DNA of 64,000 nt from Oxalobacteraceae bacterium AB_14. GTDB lineage: Bacteria > Pseudomonadota > Gammaproteobacteria > Burkholderiales > Burkholderiaceae_D. Shown piece after piece: positions 17,649-26,571 of this stretch (the first letter of the stretch is position 1; each line of letters starts with the position of its first letter). Below the pieces are notes generated by a model. That model did not search any database, was not told the DNA's origin, and saw nothing but the letters and a program-made list of their open reading frames with translations. Both the position numbers and the translations under genes were made by a program. The stretch lies in assembly GCA_000381565.1 (NCBI GenBank), contig KB906725.1, forward strand, positions 3,234,377-3,298,376. Direction: 5' to 3'.

Positions 17649-17988
17649 ATGAGCGCACATATCATCAAACTGGAAGAGTCGCCCGATGGCGGCGACATGC
17701 AGGCGCTGGTCAAAGGCCTGACCGCTTACAACGCCGAGCAGGCCAACGGCGAAACGCCGAACTACCTGCTTGTCACCGTCAAGGACGACGATGGCAAGCT
17801 GGTTGGCGGCCTGCTGGGCGCCACCTATCTTGGATGGCTGCAAATCCAGGTGGTGTGGCTGGACGGCAGTGTGCGCGGCCTGGGCTACGGCAGCGAGCTG
17901 ATGGCGCTCGCCGAACGGGAAGGCTTGCGGCGCCGCGCGCTGCATGGGGGACGTGGTGGACGAATGGCTGCGGCGCCATCGGCGCTAA
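17649..17988 (+). pseudogene. GNAT acetyltransferase, C-terminal part replaced (chimeric remnant)
   Basis: The first 97 or so codons read as a GNAT N-acetyltransferase: LKGLTAYN-type start, LLVTVKDDDGKLVGGLLGATYLGWLQIQVVWLDGSVRGLGYGSELMALAEREG. The next expected part (HLDTFSFQA...FYEKLGY) is missing. Right after GLRRR the sequence switches, in another frame, to MGDVVDEWLRRHRR followed by TAA (17986-17988), which looks like the tail of an unrelated gene. The formal frame stays open to 18107 but reads low-complexity sequence. A deletion joining two genes is the simplest account. Confidence 0.65.
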
Positions 17989-18142
17989 GCTTTTTGCATT
18001 CACACCCGCATAACAACCATTCATCCGGCGGCAGCCGCCGTTCGTCCGACGACGCGTGCAAAAGCTGGTTCTTTTGTCTAGAGTGTGGACATTGCCATCC
18101 ACATTGAGAGCGATGGCGATATCTACCTGGATGGGAAATATC

Positions 18143-18472
18143 ATGCGTACTTTTGTGTGGGCATTGCTGCTGGGCTGCTGCATTCCCGGCGCGGCGGGCG
18201 CGGCCGAGAGGCCGTTGCAGGAGACCGACTTGCAGGAGTTTAGGGGCCAGTACGACCTGGCCGACGGCCGGACCTTGACGGTCACCCAGCATCGCAAGAA
18301 ACTGTTTGTGCAGATGGACAACGGCCCGGCGGTCGAGCTGGAACCTGCCGGCAAGAGCATGTTCGTCACCCGCTGGGGGGGCTTGCGGGTGGAATTCGAT
18401 CAGCGCGACAACGGCAACGTCGCCGGTGTTCGCCTGCTGGGACCGGAACAGGTGGCGCGCCGGCACGATTGA
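18143..18472 (+). CDS. Hypothetical secreted protein (109 aa)
   Basis: ATG 18143 gives a signal peptide (MRTFVWALLLGCCIPGAAGA) and a mature domain of about 85 residues: EFRGQYDLADGRTLTVTQHRKKLFVQMDN, then VTRWGGLRVEFDQRDNGNVAGVRL. This pattern (YxLxDGRxLxL...yvem...) resembles the small beta-rich domain often attached to serine hydrolases or found alone in exported proteins. In-frame starts at 18056 and 18113 are less likely because they would bury the signal peptide. Confidence 0.72.
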   Translation: MRTFVWALLLGCCIPGAAGAAERPLQETDLQEFRGQYDLADGRTLTVTQHRKKLFVQMDNGPAVELEPAGKSMFVTRWGGLRVEFDQRDNGNVAGVRLLGPEQVARRHD

Positions 18473-18487
18473 GCCGGCGCCTGCTTG

Positions 18488-19330
18488 TCAGGTCAACAGC
18501 GGAAGGATGCCGTCCAGGCCGACGAAGTTGAGTGCGACGTTGGCCTGTTCGCGCACCACCGGCTTGGCGCGGAACGCCACCGACATGCCCGAGATGCCCA
18601 TCATCTTCAAGTCGTTGGCGCCGTCGCCCATGACGATGGCTTGCGACGGCGCTATGCCCAGCTCCGCGCACACGCGTTCCACGGTGCGCTTTTTCTCTTC
18701 TGCGTCGACGATGCCGCCGACCACGCGGCCGGTCAGGCGGCCGTCGACGATTTCCAGCTCGTTGGCGTGGGTGTAGTCCAGCCCCAGGCGCTCCTTCAAT
18801 CGCGAAGTGAAGAAGGTGAAGCCGCCCGACACCAGCAGCGTTTTCAATCCTGCCTGCTGCACCGTCCTGAGCATGGTTTCCGCGCCCGGCGACAGCTGCA
18901 GGCGCTCCTCATACACGCGCTCCAGCGCCGACGCCTCCAGGCCTTCCAGCAGCGCCACGCGGCGCTTCAGGCTCTCGGAGAAATCGAGCTCGCCGCGCAT
19001 CGCCGCCTCGGTGATCTCGGACACTTGCGGCTTGAGGCCCTGCATGTCGGCGATTTCGTCGATGCATTCGATGGTGATCAGCGTCGAATCCATGTCCATC
19101 GCAACGAGCTTGAATTCGCTCATCTTGTGCATGCCGATGGAATAGGTGGTATCCAGCTGGGCCGCCTGCGCCGCCACTTCGATGGTCTGGCGCAGCGCCG
19201 GCGAGAAGCTGATGCCTTCGCAGCGCAGCGCGCGTTCGTTCAACCAGGTGATGTTTTTCGGCGCCGTCAGCGCCGCGATCCGTTCCAGTCTGGCCTTGCA
19301 GTCGTTCAACCCTTGCAGCACAAGATTCAT
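18488..19330 (-). CDS. serB: Phosphoserine phosphatase SerB
   Basis: 280 aa from ATG 19330 (an ATG at 19351 is possible; MNLVLQ matches family starts better). HAD motif I is MDMDSTL (Asp79, Asp81), motif II VSGGFTFF and motif III GDGANDLKMM. An N-terminal ACT-like domain precedes the catalytic part. It performs the last step of serine synthesis. It converges with the small exported protein gene. Confidence 0.95.
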   Translation of the reverse strand: MNLVLQGLNDCKARLERIAALTAPKNITWLNERALRCEGISFSPALRQTIEVAAQAAQLDTTYSIGMHKMSEFKLVAMDMDSTLITIECIDEIADMQGLKPQVSEITEAAMRGELDFSESLKRRVALLEGLEASALERVYEERLQLSPGAETMLRTVQQAGLKTLLVSGGFTFFTSRLKERLGLDYTHANELEIVDGRLTGRVVGGIVDAEEKKRTVERVCAELGIAPSQAIVMGDGANDLKMMGISGMSVAFRAKPVVREQANVALNFVGLDGILPLLT

Positions 19331-19401
19331 AGTATTTTTTGCAGTCTTCATAAATGCATATAGCGTTTTTTGGGCTAAGCGCCCAAGTTACGTGTTTAGG
19401 C

Positions 19402-22400
19402 TCAAGCGGTCAACTGTTTGATCGCACCTTTGATCTGGGCGACACGTGCCGCCAGGTCGGGCATGGAGGCGGTGATCTTCAGTTTGTCCTGGCCATTGAG
19501 CTTGATCTGGCGGTTCTTCTGGATCAGCTCAATGATGCGCATCGGGTCGATCGGCGGCTTGGCCATGAACTGCAAGGTGGCCGCTTCGCCGTGGGCGTCG
19601 ATCTTGACGATGCCCACGGTCTTGGCGGCGATGCGCAGGCGGTGGGTTTCGATCAGGGCCTTGACCGGGTCCGGCAGCTTGCCGAAACGGTCGATCATCT
19701 CTTCCTGCATGTCGTCGATCTTGTCCTGGACGCTGCAGTTGGCCATGCGCTTGTAAATAGATAGCCGTTCGTGCACATCTCCGCAGAAATCGGCCGGCAG
19801 CAGCGCCGGCACGTGCAGGTTGATCTCGGTGGTGGTGGCCAGCGGCGCGGCCAGGTCCGGCTCCTTGCCGGCCTTGAGCGAACGCACCGCCTCGTTGAGC
19901 ATGTCCGAGTACAGCTGGAAGCCGATCTCGGTCATCTCGCCGGACTGGTTGTCGCCCAGGACCTCGCCGGCGCCGCGGATCTCCAGGTCGTGCATCGCCA
20001 GGTAGAAGCCGCTGCCCAGTTCTTCCATCTGCTGGATCGCGTCCAGGCGGCGCTGCGCCTGCTTGGTCAGCGACTGCACGTCGGTCACCAGCAGGTAGGC
20101 ATACGCCTGGTGGTGCGAACGGCCGACGCGCCCGCGCAGCTGGTGCAGCTGCGCCAGGCCGAACTTGTCGGCGCGGTGCATGATGATGGTGTTCGCGGTC
20201 GGCACGTCGATACCGGTTTCGATGATCGTGGTGCACAGCAGGATGTTGTAGCGCTGCGCCACGAAGTCGCGCATCACTTTTTCCAGGTCGCGTTCGTGCA
20301 TCTGGCCGTGCGCCACGGCGATGCGCGCCTCCGGTAGCAGCTCGGTCAGCATCGCCATGCGGTTCTGGATGGTCTCGACCTCGTTGTGCAGGAAGTAGAC
20401 CTGGCCGCCGCGCTTCAATTCGCGCAAACAGGCTTCGCGGATGATCGATTCGCCTTCGCTGCGCACGAAGGTCTTGATCGCCAGGCGCTTCTGCGGCGCG
20501 GTGGCGATCACCGAGAAGTCGCGCAGGCCTTCCAGCGCCATGCCCAGCGTGCGCGGGATCGGCGTGGCGGTCAGCGTCAGCACGTCGACTTCGGCGCGCA
20601 GCGATTTCAGGGTTTCCTTCTGGCGCACGCCGAAACGGTGCTCCTCGTCGATGATGACCAGGCCGAGGCGGGTGAACTTGACGTCGTCCGACAGCAGCTT
20701 GTGGGTGCCGATGACGATGTCGAGCGTGCCGTCGGCCATGCCCTTGATCGCCTGCGTGATCTCCTTGCCGGTGCGGAAGCGCGACATTTCGGCGATGCGC
20801 ACCGGCCAGTCGGCGAAGCGGTCGGCGAAGGTTTGCGCGTGCTGCTCTGCCAGCAGCGTGGTCGGCGCCAGGATCGCCACCTGCTTGCCGCCCATGACGG
20901 CGATGAAGGCCGCGCGCAGCGCCACCTCGGTCTTGCCGAAGCCGACGTCGCCGCACACCAGGCGGTCCATCGGCTTGCCGGCGGTCATATCCTTGATGAC
21001 GTTGTTGATCGCTTCCTGCTGGTCCGGCGTTTCGTCGAAGCCGAAGCTGTCGGCGAAGCGCTCGTAGTCGTGCGCCGAGTATTCGAAGGAGTGGCCCTGG
21101 CGCAGCGCGCGGCGGGCATACAGGTTCAATAGCTCGGCGGCGGTGTCGCGCACCTGTTCGGCGGCGCGGCGCTTGGCCTTTTCCCACGCGCCGGAACCCA
21201 GCGCGTGCAGCGGCGCGTCTTCCGGCGAGGCGCCTGAGTAGCGCGAGATCACGTGCAGCTGCGATACCGGCACATACAGCTTGGTGTCCTTGGCGTATTC
21301 CAGGTGCAGGAATTCGGTTTCGCCTTCGCCCAGGTCCATGCTGGTCAGGCCCATGTAGCGCCCGATGCCGTGGTTGATGTGCACCACCGGATCGCCGATC
21401 TTCAGCTCCGACAGGTCGCGCACCATCGATTCGACCTGGGTGACGGCTTCCTGCTTCTTCTTGCCGACGCGGCGGCCGGAACCCGCATACAGCTCGGTCT
21501 CGGTGAGGAAGATCAGATTTTCATCGGGCGTCGACAGCTCGAAGCCGGCGTGCAGCGGGGCCACGCCCAGCATCAGCTTGGCGCTGGAGGTGGCGAAGCC
21601 TTGGTAGCCTTCGACCGGCGTCAGCGCCAGGTCGTATTCGGTGAAGTACTGTTGCAGCGTTTCGCGGCGGCCGTTGGTCTCGGCGCAGATCATCACGCGG
21701 CGGCCGGCCGGCAGCAGGTAGGCGCGCAGATTGGCCAGCGGGTCTTCGCTGTGGCGGTTGACGGCGATGTTGGGCACCGGCGCCGACAGCTCGGAGGCGC
21801 CAGCGTCGGCGTCTTTCGAGATGACCAGCCGGCCGTAGGGCTTGGCCAGCGTGAAGAACTGCTCGTCCGACAGGAACAAGGCTTCCGGCGCCATGATGGG
21901 GCGGTCGCGGTCGGACTTCAGGAAGCGGTAGCGCGAGCCGGTGTCGGTCCAGAAGCGCTTGATGGCGGCGTCGATGTCGCCCACCAGGGCCAGCGCCGCG
22001 CCTTGCGGCAGGTAGTCGAACAGCGTGGCCGTCTCTTCGAAGAACAGCGGCAGGTAGTATTCGATACCGGCCGAGGCGATGCCGCTCTTGATGTCCTTGT
22101 ACACCACCGAGCGCGAAGGATCGCCCTCGAACTGCTCGCGCCAGCGGTTGCGGAAGGTGGTGCGCGCCGCTTCGTCCATCGGGAACTCGCGGCCGGGCAG
22201 CAGCCGCACCTCGTTGACCGGGTACAGCGAGCGCTGGGTGTCGGCGTCGAAGGTGCGGATGGTTTCGATGGTGTCGCCGAACAGGTCGAGCCGGTAGGGC
22301 AGGGCGGAGCCCATCGGGAACAGGTCGATCAGGCCGCCGCGCACCGAGTATTCGCCGGGCGACATCACCTGCGCCACGTGGGTGTAGCCGGCCAGCGTCA

Positions 22401-22854
22401 GCTGCGCCTTCAGGCGCGCTTCATCGAGCGACTCGCCTTTTTTGAAGAAGAAGGTGTAGGCCGCCAGGAAGGACGGCGGCGCCATGCGCACCAGCGCGGT
22501 GGTGGCCGGCACCAGCATCACGTCGCACTGGCCGCTGGAGATTTCGTGCAGCGTGGCCAGGCGCTCGGACACCAGGTCCTGGTGCGGCGAGAAGGCGTCG
22601 TAGGGCAGGGTTTCCCAGTCCGGCAGCAAATGGCAGCGCAGCTGATCGCCGCCGAACCATGGGATCTCGTCGAGCAGGCGCTGGCCGTCGCTGGCGTTGG
22701 CGACGATCACGGCCAGCATCTGGCCCTGGGATTTGAGTTCGAGCGCGGCAAGCGCCAATGCGTAGGCGTCCGACGAGCCGTGCAGCGCAGGCAGGGCGTA
22801 GCGGGTGCCGGGTTTTGGTAGGGAGTTTGTTAAGACCAGGGACACAACACACAT
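19402..22854 (-). CDS. mfd: Transcription-repair coupling factor Mfd
   Basis: 1150 aa, full length. UvrB-like domains 1-2 (about 20-340) include the PDWETLPYD region. The RNA-polymerase-interacting CarD-like domain begins at DPVVHINHGIGRYMGL. The SF2 translocase has Walker A CGDVGFGKTEVALRAAF, DEEH box VIIDEEHRFGV, LTATPIPRTL and GRVGRSHHQAYAYLL. A C-terminal TRCF domain follows. It displaces stalled RNA polymerase and recruits UvrA. Confidence 0.98.
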   Translation of the reverse strand: MCVVSLVLTNSLPKPGTRYALPALHGSSDAYALALAALELKSQGQMLAVIVANASDGQRLLDEIPWFGGDQLRCHLLPDWETLPYDAFSPHQDLVSERLATLHEISSGQCDVMLVPATTALVRMAPPSFLAAYTFFFKKGESLDEARLKAQLTLAGYTHVAQVMSPGEYSVRGGLIDLFPMGSALPYRLDLFGDTIETIRTFDADTQRSLYPVNEVRLLPGREFPMDEAARTTFRNRWREQFEGDPSRSVVYKDIKSGIASAGIEYYLPLFFEETATLFDYLPQGAALALVGDIDAAIKRFWTDTGSRYRFLKSDRDRPIMAPEALFLSDEQFFTLAKPYGRLVISKDADAGASELSAPVPNIAVNRHSEDPLANLRAYLLPAGRRVMICAETNGRRETLQQYFTEYDLALTPVEGYQGFATSSAKLMLGVAPLHAGFELSTPDENLIFLTETELYAGSGRRVGKKKQEAVTQVESMVRDLSELKIGDPVVHINHGIGRYMGLTSMDLGEGETEFLHLEYAKDTKLYVPVSQLHVISRYSGASPEDAPLHALGSGAWEKAKRRAAEQVRDTAAELLNLYARRALRQGHSFEYSAHDYERFADSFGFDETPDQQEAINNVIKDMTAGKPMDRLVCGDVGFGKTEVALRAAFIAVMGGKQVAILAPTTLLAEQHAQTFADRFADWPVRIAEMSRFRTGKEITQAIKGMADGTLDIVIGTHKLLSDDVKFTRLGLVIIDEEHRFGVRQKETLKSLRAEVDVLTLTATPIPRTLGMALEGLRDFSVIATAPQKRLAIKTFVRSEGESIIREACLRELKRGGQVYFLHNEVETIQNRMAMLTELLPEARIAVAHGQMHERDLEKVMRDFVAQRYNILLCTTIIETGIDVPTANTIIMHRADKFGLAQLHQLRGRVGRSHHQAYAYLLVTDVQSLTKQAQRRLDAIQQMEELGSGFYLAMHDLEIRGAGEVLGDNQSGEMTEIGFQLYSDMLNEAVRSLKAGKEPDLAAPLATTTEINLHVPALLPADFCGDVHERLSIYKRMANCSVQDKIDDMQEEMIDRFGKLPDPVKALIETHRLRIAAKTVGIVKIDAHGEAATLQFMAKPPIDPMRIIELIQKNRQIKLNGQDKLKITASMPDLAARVAQIKGAIKQLTA

Positions 22855-22946
22855 TCAACGGTTAAGGCGCACCGCCAGAGGGGCAATGCCGCTGCCGACA
22901 TTATAGACGAAGCCCTGCCGGCCCGCCGCCTGTCGCTTAAGTCCGC

Positions 22947-23885
22947 TCACTCCGGCTTGGGCACCCGGTTGGCGATGCCGAACGGCACATGGACCATCGG
23001 TATGTTGCCGCCGGCCGACTTCAGGTGGCTGAGCTGGTCGTCGAAGAAGATATGCGGCTTGAAGATGCCCAGCACCCGGGCTTTTTCCATGCCGCCCAGG
23101 AAAAACGTCTCGTTGGCGGACACACCCCAGCTCTTGAGCGTGGTGACCACCCGCTCGTGCGACGGCGCGCTGCGGGCGGTGATGATGGCGATGCGCAGGA
23201 TGCGCTTGTAGGACGGATCGCGGCGCTGGGCGCGCTCCTCCAGCCGCTGCATCAGCGACAGCTTCTGGAACAGGTCGGCCAGCGGCCCGGGCTGGTGCGG
23301 CATGGCGACCCGCTCGCGCTCGTGCGCATGGAACTCGTCGACATCGTTGTTGCGCTTGAAGACGGTCTCCGATTCGTCGTCGGCGATCACGCCGTCGAAG
23401 TCGAAGGCGACCCGCAATTCCTCGTCGTCGTCGTCCTCGGTGCGCGAGGGCAGCACCAGGCCGGCCGGATAATTGGCCTCCAGCGCGTTGCGGACATCTT
23501 CCTCGTTGGCGCTCAGGAACAAAGAGGTATTGAAGGCCGGCAGGTAGCTGTACGGCGACTTGCCGGTGACGAAGCAGGCACGCGAGATGTCCAGCCCGTA
23601 GTGGGCGATGGAATTCATCACCCGCAGCCCGGTTTCCGGTGAATTGCGCGACATCAGCACCACTTCCACCGGCGCCGACTGCGCGTAGTGCTTGTTGATG
23701 TTGAGGAAGCGGCGGATGAAGGGGAAGGCCACGCCCTTGCCGAGGATGACGTCGATATGCTGCTCCTGGTACTTGCGGTACTCCTCGGCGCCGCCTTCCA
23801 GGTAGATCTTGTGCGATTCGGTCAGGTCAAACAGCGCGCTGGAGGCGATGCCGATCACCAGTTTGTGCTCGATAGGGTAGGCCAT
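22947..23885 (-). CDS. 5'-nucleotidase (cytosolic cN-I-like)
   Basis: 312 aa from ATG 23885; a TTG seven codons upstream is less likely. AYPIEHKLVIGIASSALFDL at the start and VEVVLMSRNSPETGLRV match the 5'-nucleotidase (NT5C1) family. The HAD core is DFDGVIADDESE, followed by IITARSAP and HIFFDDQLSHL. It dephosphorylates nucleoside monophosphates. It lies upstream of mfd on the same strand with a 92-bp gap. Confidence 0.88.
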   Translation of the reverse strand: MAYPIEHKLVIGIASSALFDLTESHKIYLEGGAEEYRKYQEQHIDVILGKGVAFPFIRRFLNINKHYAQSAPVEVVLMSRNSPETGLRVMNSIAHYGLDISRACFVTGKSPYSYLPAFNTSLFLSANEEDVRNALEANYPAGLVLPSRTEDDDDEELRVAFDFDGVIADDESETVFKRNNDVDEFHAHERERVAMPHQPGPLADLFQKLSLMQRLEERAQRRDPSYKRILRIAIITARSAPSHERVVTTLKSWGVSANETFFLGGMEKARVLGIFKPHIFFDDQLSHLKSAGGNIPMVHVPFGIANRVPKPE

Positions 23886-24084
23886 GGTCTCGTCGGTGGA
23901 TTGCAATTAGCACCACTTTAACCGAAACGCATTCTTCGCGTGCGGCATATTATTGGTATTGTATTGGTGATATAACTGGAATATTTTTCTTATCAATAAA
24001 GTTATTGATGTTGTTACTGAGATATAATTTAGCCCTTGCTTGCTGGTTTCCGCCGTTTCTTAACGAACATACCAATTACATACC

Positions 24085-25062
24085 ATGACTATTTCCACCC
24101 TGATGCATCGTATTTTGCCGCTGGTGCTGGGCGCCGCCGCCCTGTGCAGCGCCCAGGCCGCTGCGCCAAGTTTCAACCTGGGTCCGGCGTCGGACTACAG
24201 CGCCTATTTCTATGGCAACGCCAGTAACTTCACCGATATCGAAGGCCGCCTGGCCGTGGGCGGCAACGTCAACACCTCGGGCGCTTCGATCGGCTACCGC
24301 ACCCCGTTCGGCGTGACTGCGCCCAGCGTGGTGGCCGGCGGCAACGTGCGACTGAGCGGCGGCGACATCTACACCGCACCGCTGGCCAATGTGGACACCA
24401 ATGCCAGCATCGGCCCGATCACCGAATACACCAAGAACTACAACGGTTTTGGCGTGTACGGCGGCGTGAACACCTCGTCGTCCTACCTGGCGCTGAACAA
24501 GGCCAATATTGCAAGCTACACCGACTTCGGCGCGGCCAAGACCCGGCTGACCGGTTTGTCGAGCACGCTGAACAGCCAGGCCGGCAACGGCACGGTGAGC
24601 TTCGCCAACGGCGGCATCGAACTGGTGGGCAACAATACCGCCGGCCTGCAAGTGTTCAACGTCAACACCCGCAACCTCAGCAACTTGACCCTGAGCAACG
24701 TGAAAGACGGCGCCACCGTGGTCATCAACGTGACCGGCAGCGGCGACGTGGTCTTCGGCGGCGGCCAGGACGGCCTGCTGGAGCACCTGCGCGCCAACGT
24801 GCTGTTCAACCTGAACGACGCCGACGTGGTCAAGGTCAATACCTTCGTCTGGGGCTCGGTGCTGGCCAACGACGCCGTGTTGTCCGGCGCCGGCCACCTC
24901 GAGGGGAGCATCGTCGCCCAATCCATCACCAGCGCGGTCGAGATCGGCTACGAGCCGTTCAAGGGCTATGTCGCCACGCCGGTTCCTGAACCGGAAACCT
25001 ATGCCATGTTGTTGGGCGGCTTGGCGCTGATGGGCGTGGTGGCGCGCCGCCGCAAGGCCTGA
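24085..25062 (+). CDS. PEP-CTERM sorting protein with choice-of-anchor A domain
   Basis: 325 aa. The signal peptide ends at CSAQA-AAP. The body is a choice-of-anchor A domain: FYGNASNFTDIEGRLAVGGNV, SVVAGGNVRLSGG, VINVTGSGDVVFG, VNTFVWGSVLANDAVLSGAGHLEGSIVAQSI. The end is a textbook PEP-CTERM tail: VPEPETYAMLLGGLALMGVV then ARRRKA. The exosortase/EpsH system recognises this tail and anchors or releases the protein outside; no exosortase gene is in the window. No clear Shine-Dalgarno precedes the ATG. The 180 bp upstream are AT-rich. Confidence 0.93.
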   Translation: MTISTLMHRILPLVLGAAALCSAQAAAPSFNLGPASDYSAYFYGNASNFTDIEGRLAVGGNVNTSGASIGYRTPFGVTAPSVVAGGNVRLSGGDIYTAPLANVDTNASIGPITEYTKNYNGFGVYGGVNTSSSYLALNKANIASYTDFGAAKTRLTGLSSTLNSQAGNGTVSFANGGIELVGNNTAGLQVFNVNTRNLSNLTLSNVKDGATVVINVTGSGDVVFGGGQDGLLEHLRANVLFNLNDADVVKVNTFVWGSVLANDAVLSGAGHLEGSIVAQSITSAVEIGYEPFKGYVATPVPEPETYAMLLGGLALMGVVARRRKA

Positions 25063-25080
25063 CAAGGGCCGGCGTCGCGA

Positions 25081-25107
25081 AAAAAGCTGCTTCGGCAGCT
25101 TTTTTTG
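25081..25107 (+). terminator. Rho-independent terminator after the PEP-CTERM gene
   Basis: AAAAAGCTGC pairs with GCAGCTTTTT around a TTCG tetraloop, ending in T7. Confidence 0.9.
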
Positions 25108-25182
25108 TTTCTTTTTTGCATGTGCGATTGCCACTGGCCGTGCGCTGGGATACATTGAGGCATCCACAAGGCGGAATCCGGC

Positions 25183-26316
25183 GTGCTCAATCTCGACACT
25201 CTATTGTTGGTACAGGTCTGCGTCACGCTGCTGACGACGGCGCTGCTGGTCGCCTCCGCCTGCTACACCGGCAGCCCGCCCGAGTTGCGCTGGTGGGCGC
25301 TGGGCAATTTGGTGGTATCGATCGGCCTGGCCATGACCAATCTGGACGGCTTGCCGGTCATCCTGAATATGGTGGTCGGCTACGGCGTGATCGCATTCGG
25401 CCTGGGCTTGGTGCTGCGCGGTCTGCGCGTGCATTGCTCCGATACGCTGAGCTGGCGCACCGTGGCCATCATCACCGTGCTGGCGCTGCTGGTCTCCGCC
25501 TTCTTCAGCCTGATCGTGCCCAGCTTGCGGGCGCGGCTGTGCTTCAGTGGCTTCTATTTTGCGTTGTTGAACTGGCTGTGCGCTGTCACCATCGCGCGCC
25601 ACGGCGGCTGGCGCGGCGTGATCATCAGCGTGATCGGCTTTACCGTGCTAGGGCTGGCGCTGTTCATGCGCGGCGTGCACATGCTGTTCCACGGCGATCC
25701 GGCCGACGTGCCGAGTTCACTGGTGATGGGGACCAGCATGCTGGTGATACCGCTGGCCCAGGTCTGCGTCGCATTCGGGCTGATTCTGATGGTGATGTGG
25801 CGCTACGCCGAGCGGCTGCGGCGCCTGTCGACGCTCGATGCGCTGACCGGGGCGCTGAACCGGGCCGGCCTGGAAATCCACGGCAAGCGGGTGGCCCTGC
25901 GCGCGCAGCGCGGCCGCCGCAGCCTGGCCGTGATCATGATCGACGTCGACTTCTTCAAGACCATCAACGACACCTACGGCCATCCGGTCGGCGACGAGGT
26001 GCTGCGCCATCTGGCGGGGATACTGAAGCTGGAGTTGCGCCCCTACGACCTGCTGGCGCGCTTCGGCGGCGAGGAGTTCGTGCTGGTGCTGGACGGCTCC
26101 GATCTCGCGGCCGCGGCCAAGGTGGCCGAGCGCCTGCGCGCGCGCATCGAGCTGGAACTGGTGGAGATCGATGCGCTGTCGGTGCGCTACACGGCCAGCG
26201 TCGGCGTGGTCTCGTCGGACCAGCATGGCTATGACTTGATCGCCCTGATCTCGGCCGGCGACGCCGCCATGTACGAGGCCAAGCGCACCGGCCGCAACCG
26301 CGTGATCGGCGGCTGA
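25183..26316 (+). CDS. Membrane-bound diguanylate cyclase (GGDEF)
   Basis: 377 aa from GTG 25183. Six or so membrane helices occupy residues 1-205 without a recognised sensor family. A short linker (RYAERLRRLSTLDALTGALNRAG) leads to a GGDEF domain. The active site reads ARFGGEEFVLVL and the I-site RPYD stands five residues before it, so product inhibition is likely intact. It makes cyclic di-GMP, which usually promotes biofilm and polysaccharide production. A chemoreceptor follows. Confidence 0.93.
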   Translation: MLNLDTLLLVQVCVTLLTTALLVASACYTGSPPELRWWALGNLVVSIGLAMTNLDGLPVILNMVVGYGVIAFGLGLVLRGLRVHCSDTLSWRTVAIITVLALLVSAFFSLIVPSLRARLCFSGFYFALLNWLCAVTIARHGGWRGVIISVIGFTVLGLALFMRGVHMLFHGDPADVPSSLVMGTSMLVIPLAQVCVAFGLILMVMWRYAERLRRLSTLDALTGALNRAGLEIHGKRVALRAQRGRRSLAVIMIDVDFFKTINDTYGHPVGDEVLRHLAGILKLELRPYDLLARFGGEEFVLVLDGSDLAAAAKVAERLRARIELELVEIDALSVRYTASVGVVSSDQHGYDLIALISAGDAAMYEAKRTGRNRVIGG

Positions 26317-26332
26317 AGCCCTGCCGCCGGCG

Positions 26333-26435
26333 TCAGCAAAGCGGCGCTTCCAACCGGCCGAACTGGCCGTCCTTGAAGTCGGCGGCGTGGTAGGTCTTCC
26401 GGTCCTGCCCGCTTGGGCGGCAAAATACCGCAAGG
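26333..26435 (-). pseudogene. Possible C-terminal remnant of a lost gene
   Basis: On the minus strand this stretch reads DRKTYHAADFKDGQFGRLEA then PLC and TGA, with G or C in almost every third codon position as in nearby genes. The frame extended upstream becomes unconvincing (26436-26542). It looks like the last 25-30 codons of a gene whose remainder is gone. Weak evidence. Confidence 0.25.
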
Positions 26436-26571
26436 CTTAACCTATAACGGTGAGCGTCGCACCACAGACTGAAACAATCTGATTGACGCTGCCATGCACG
26501 GCCATCATATTGAGTCCCGGGGAGAGTGTCACACATTCTCACATCGAATTAACCACTTCAAGGGGTAGCGG

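Noticed and set aside
26317..26571. Possible small gene between the cyclase and the chemoreceptor
   Set aside because: Only the last 25 or so codons on the minus strand look coding; no credible start or ribosome site, so kept only as a weak remnant.
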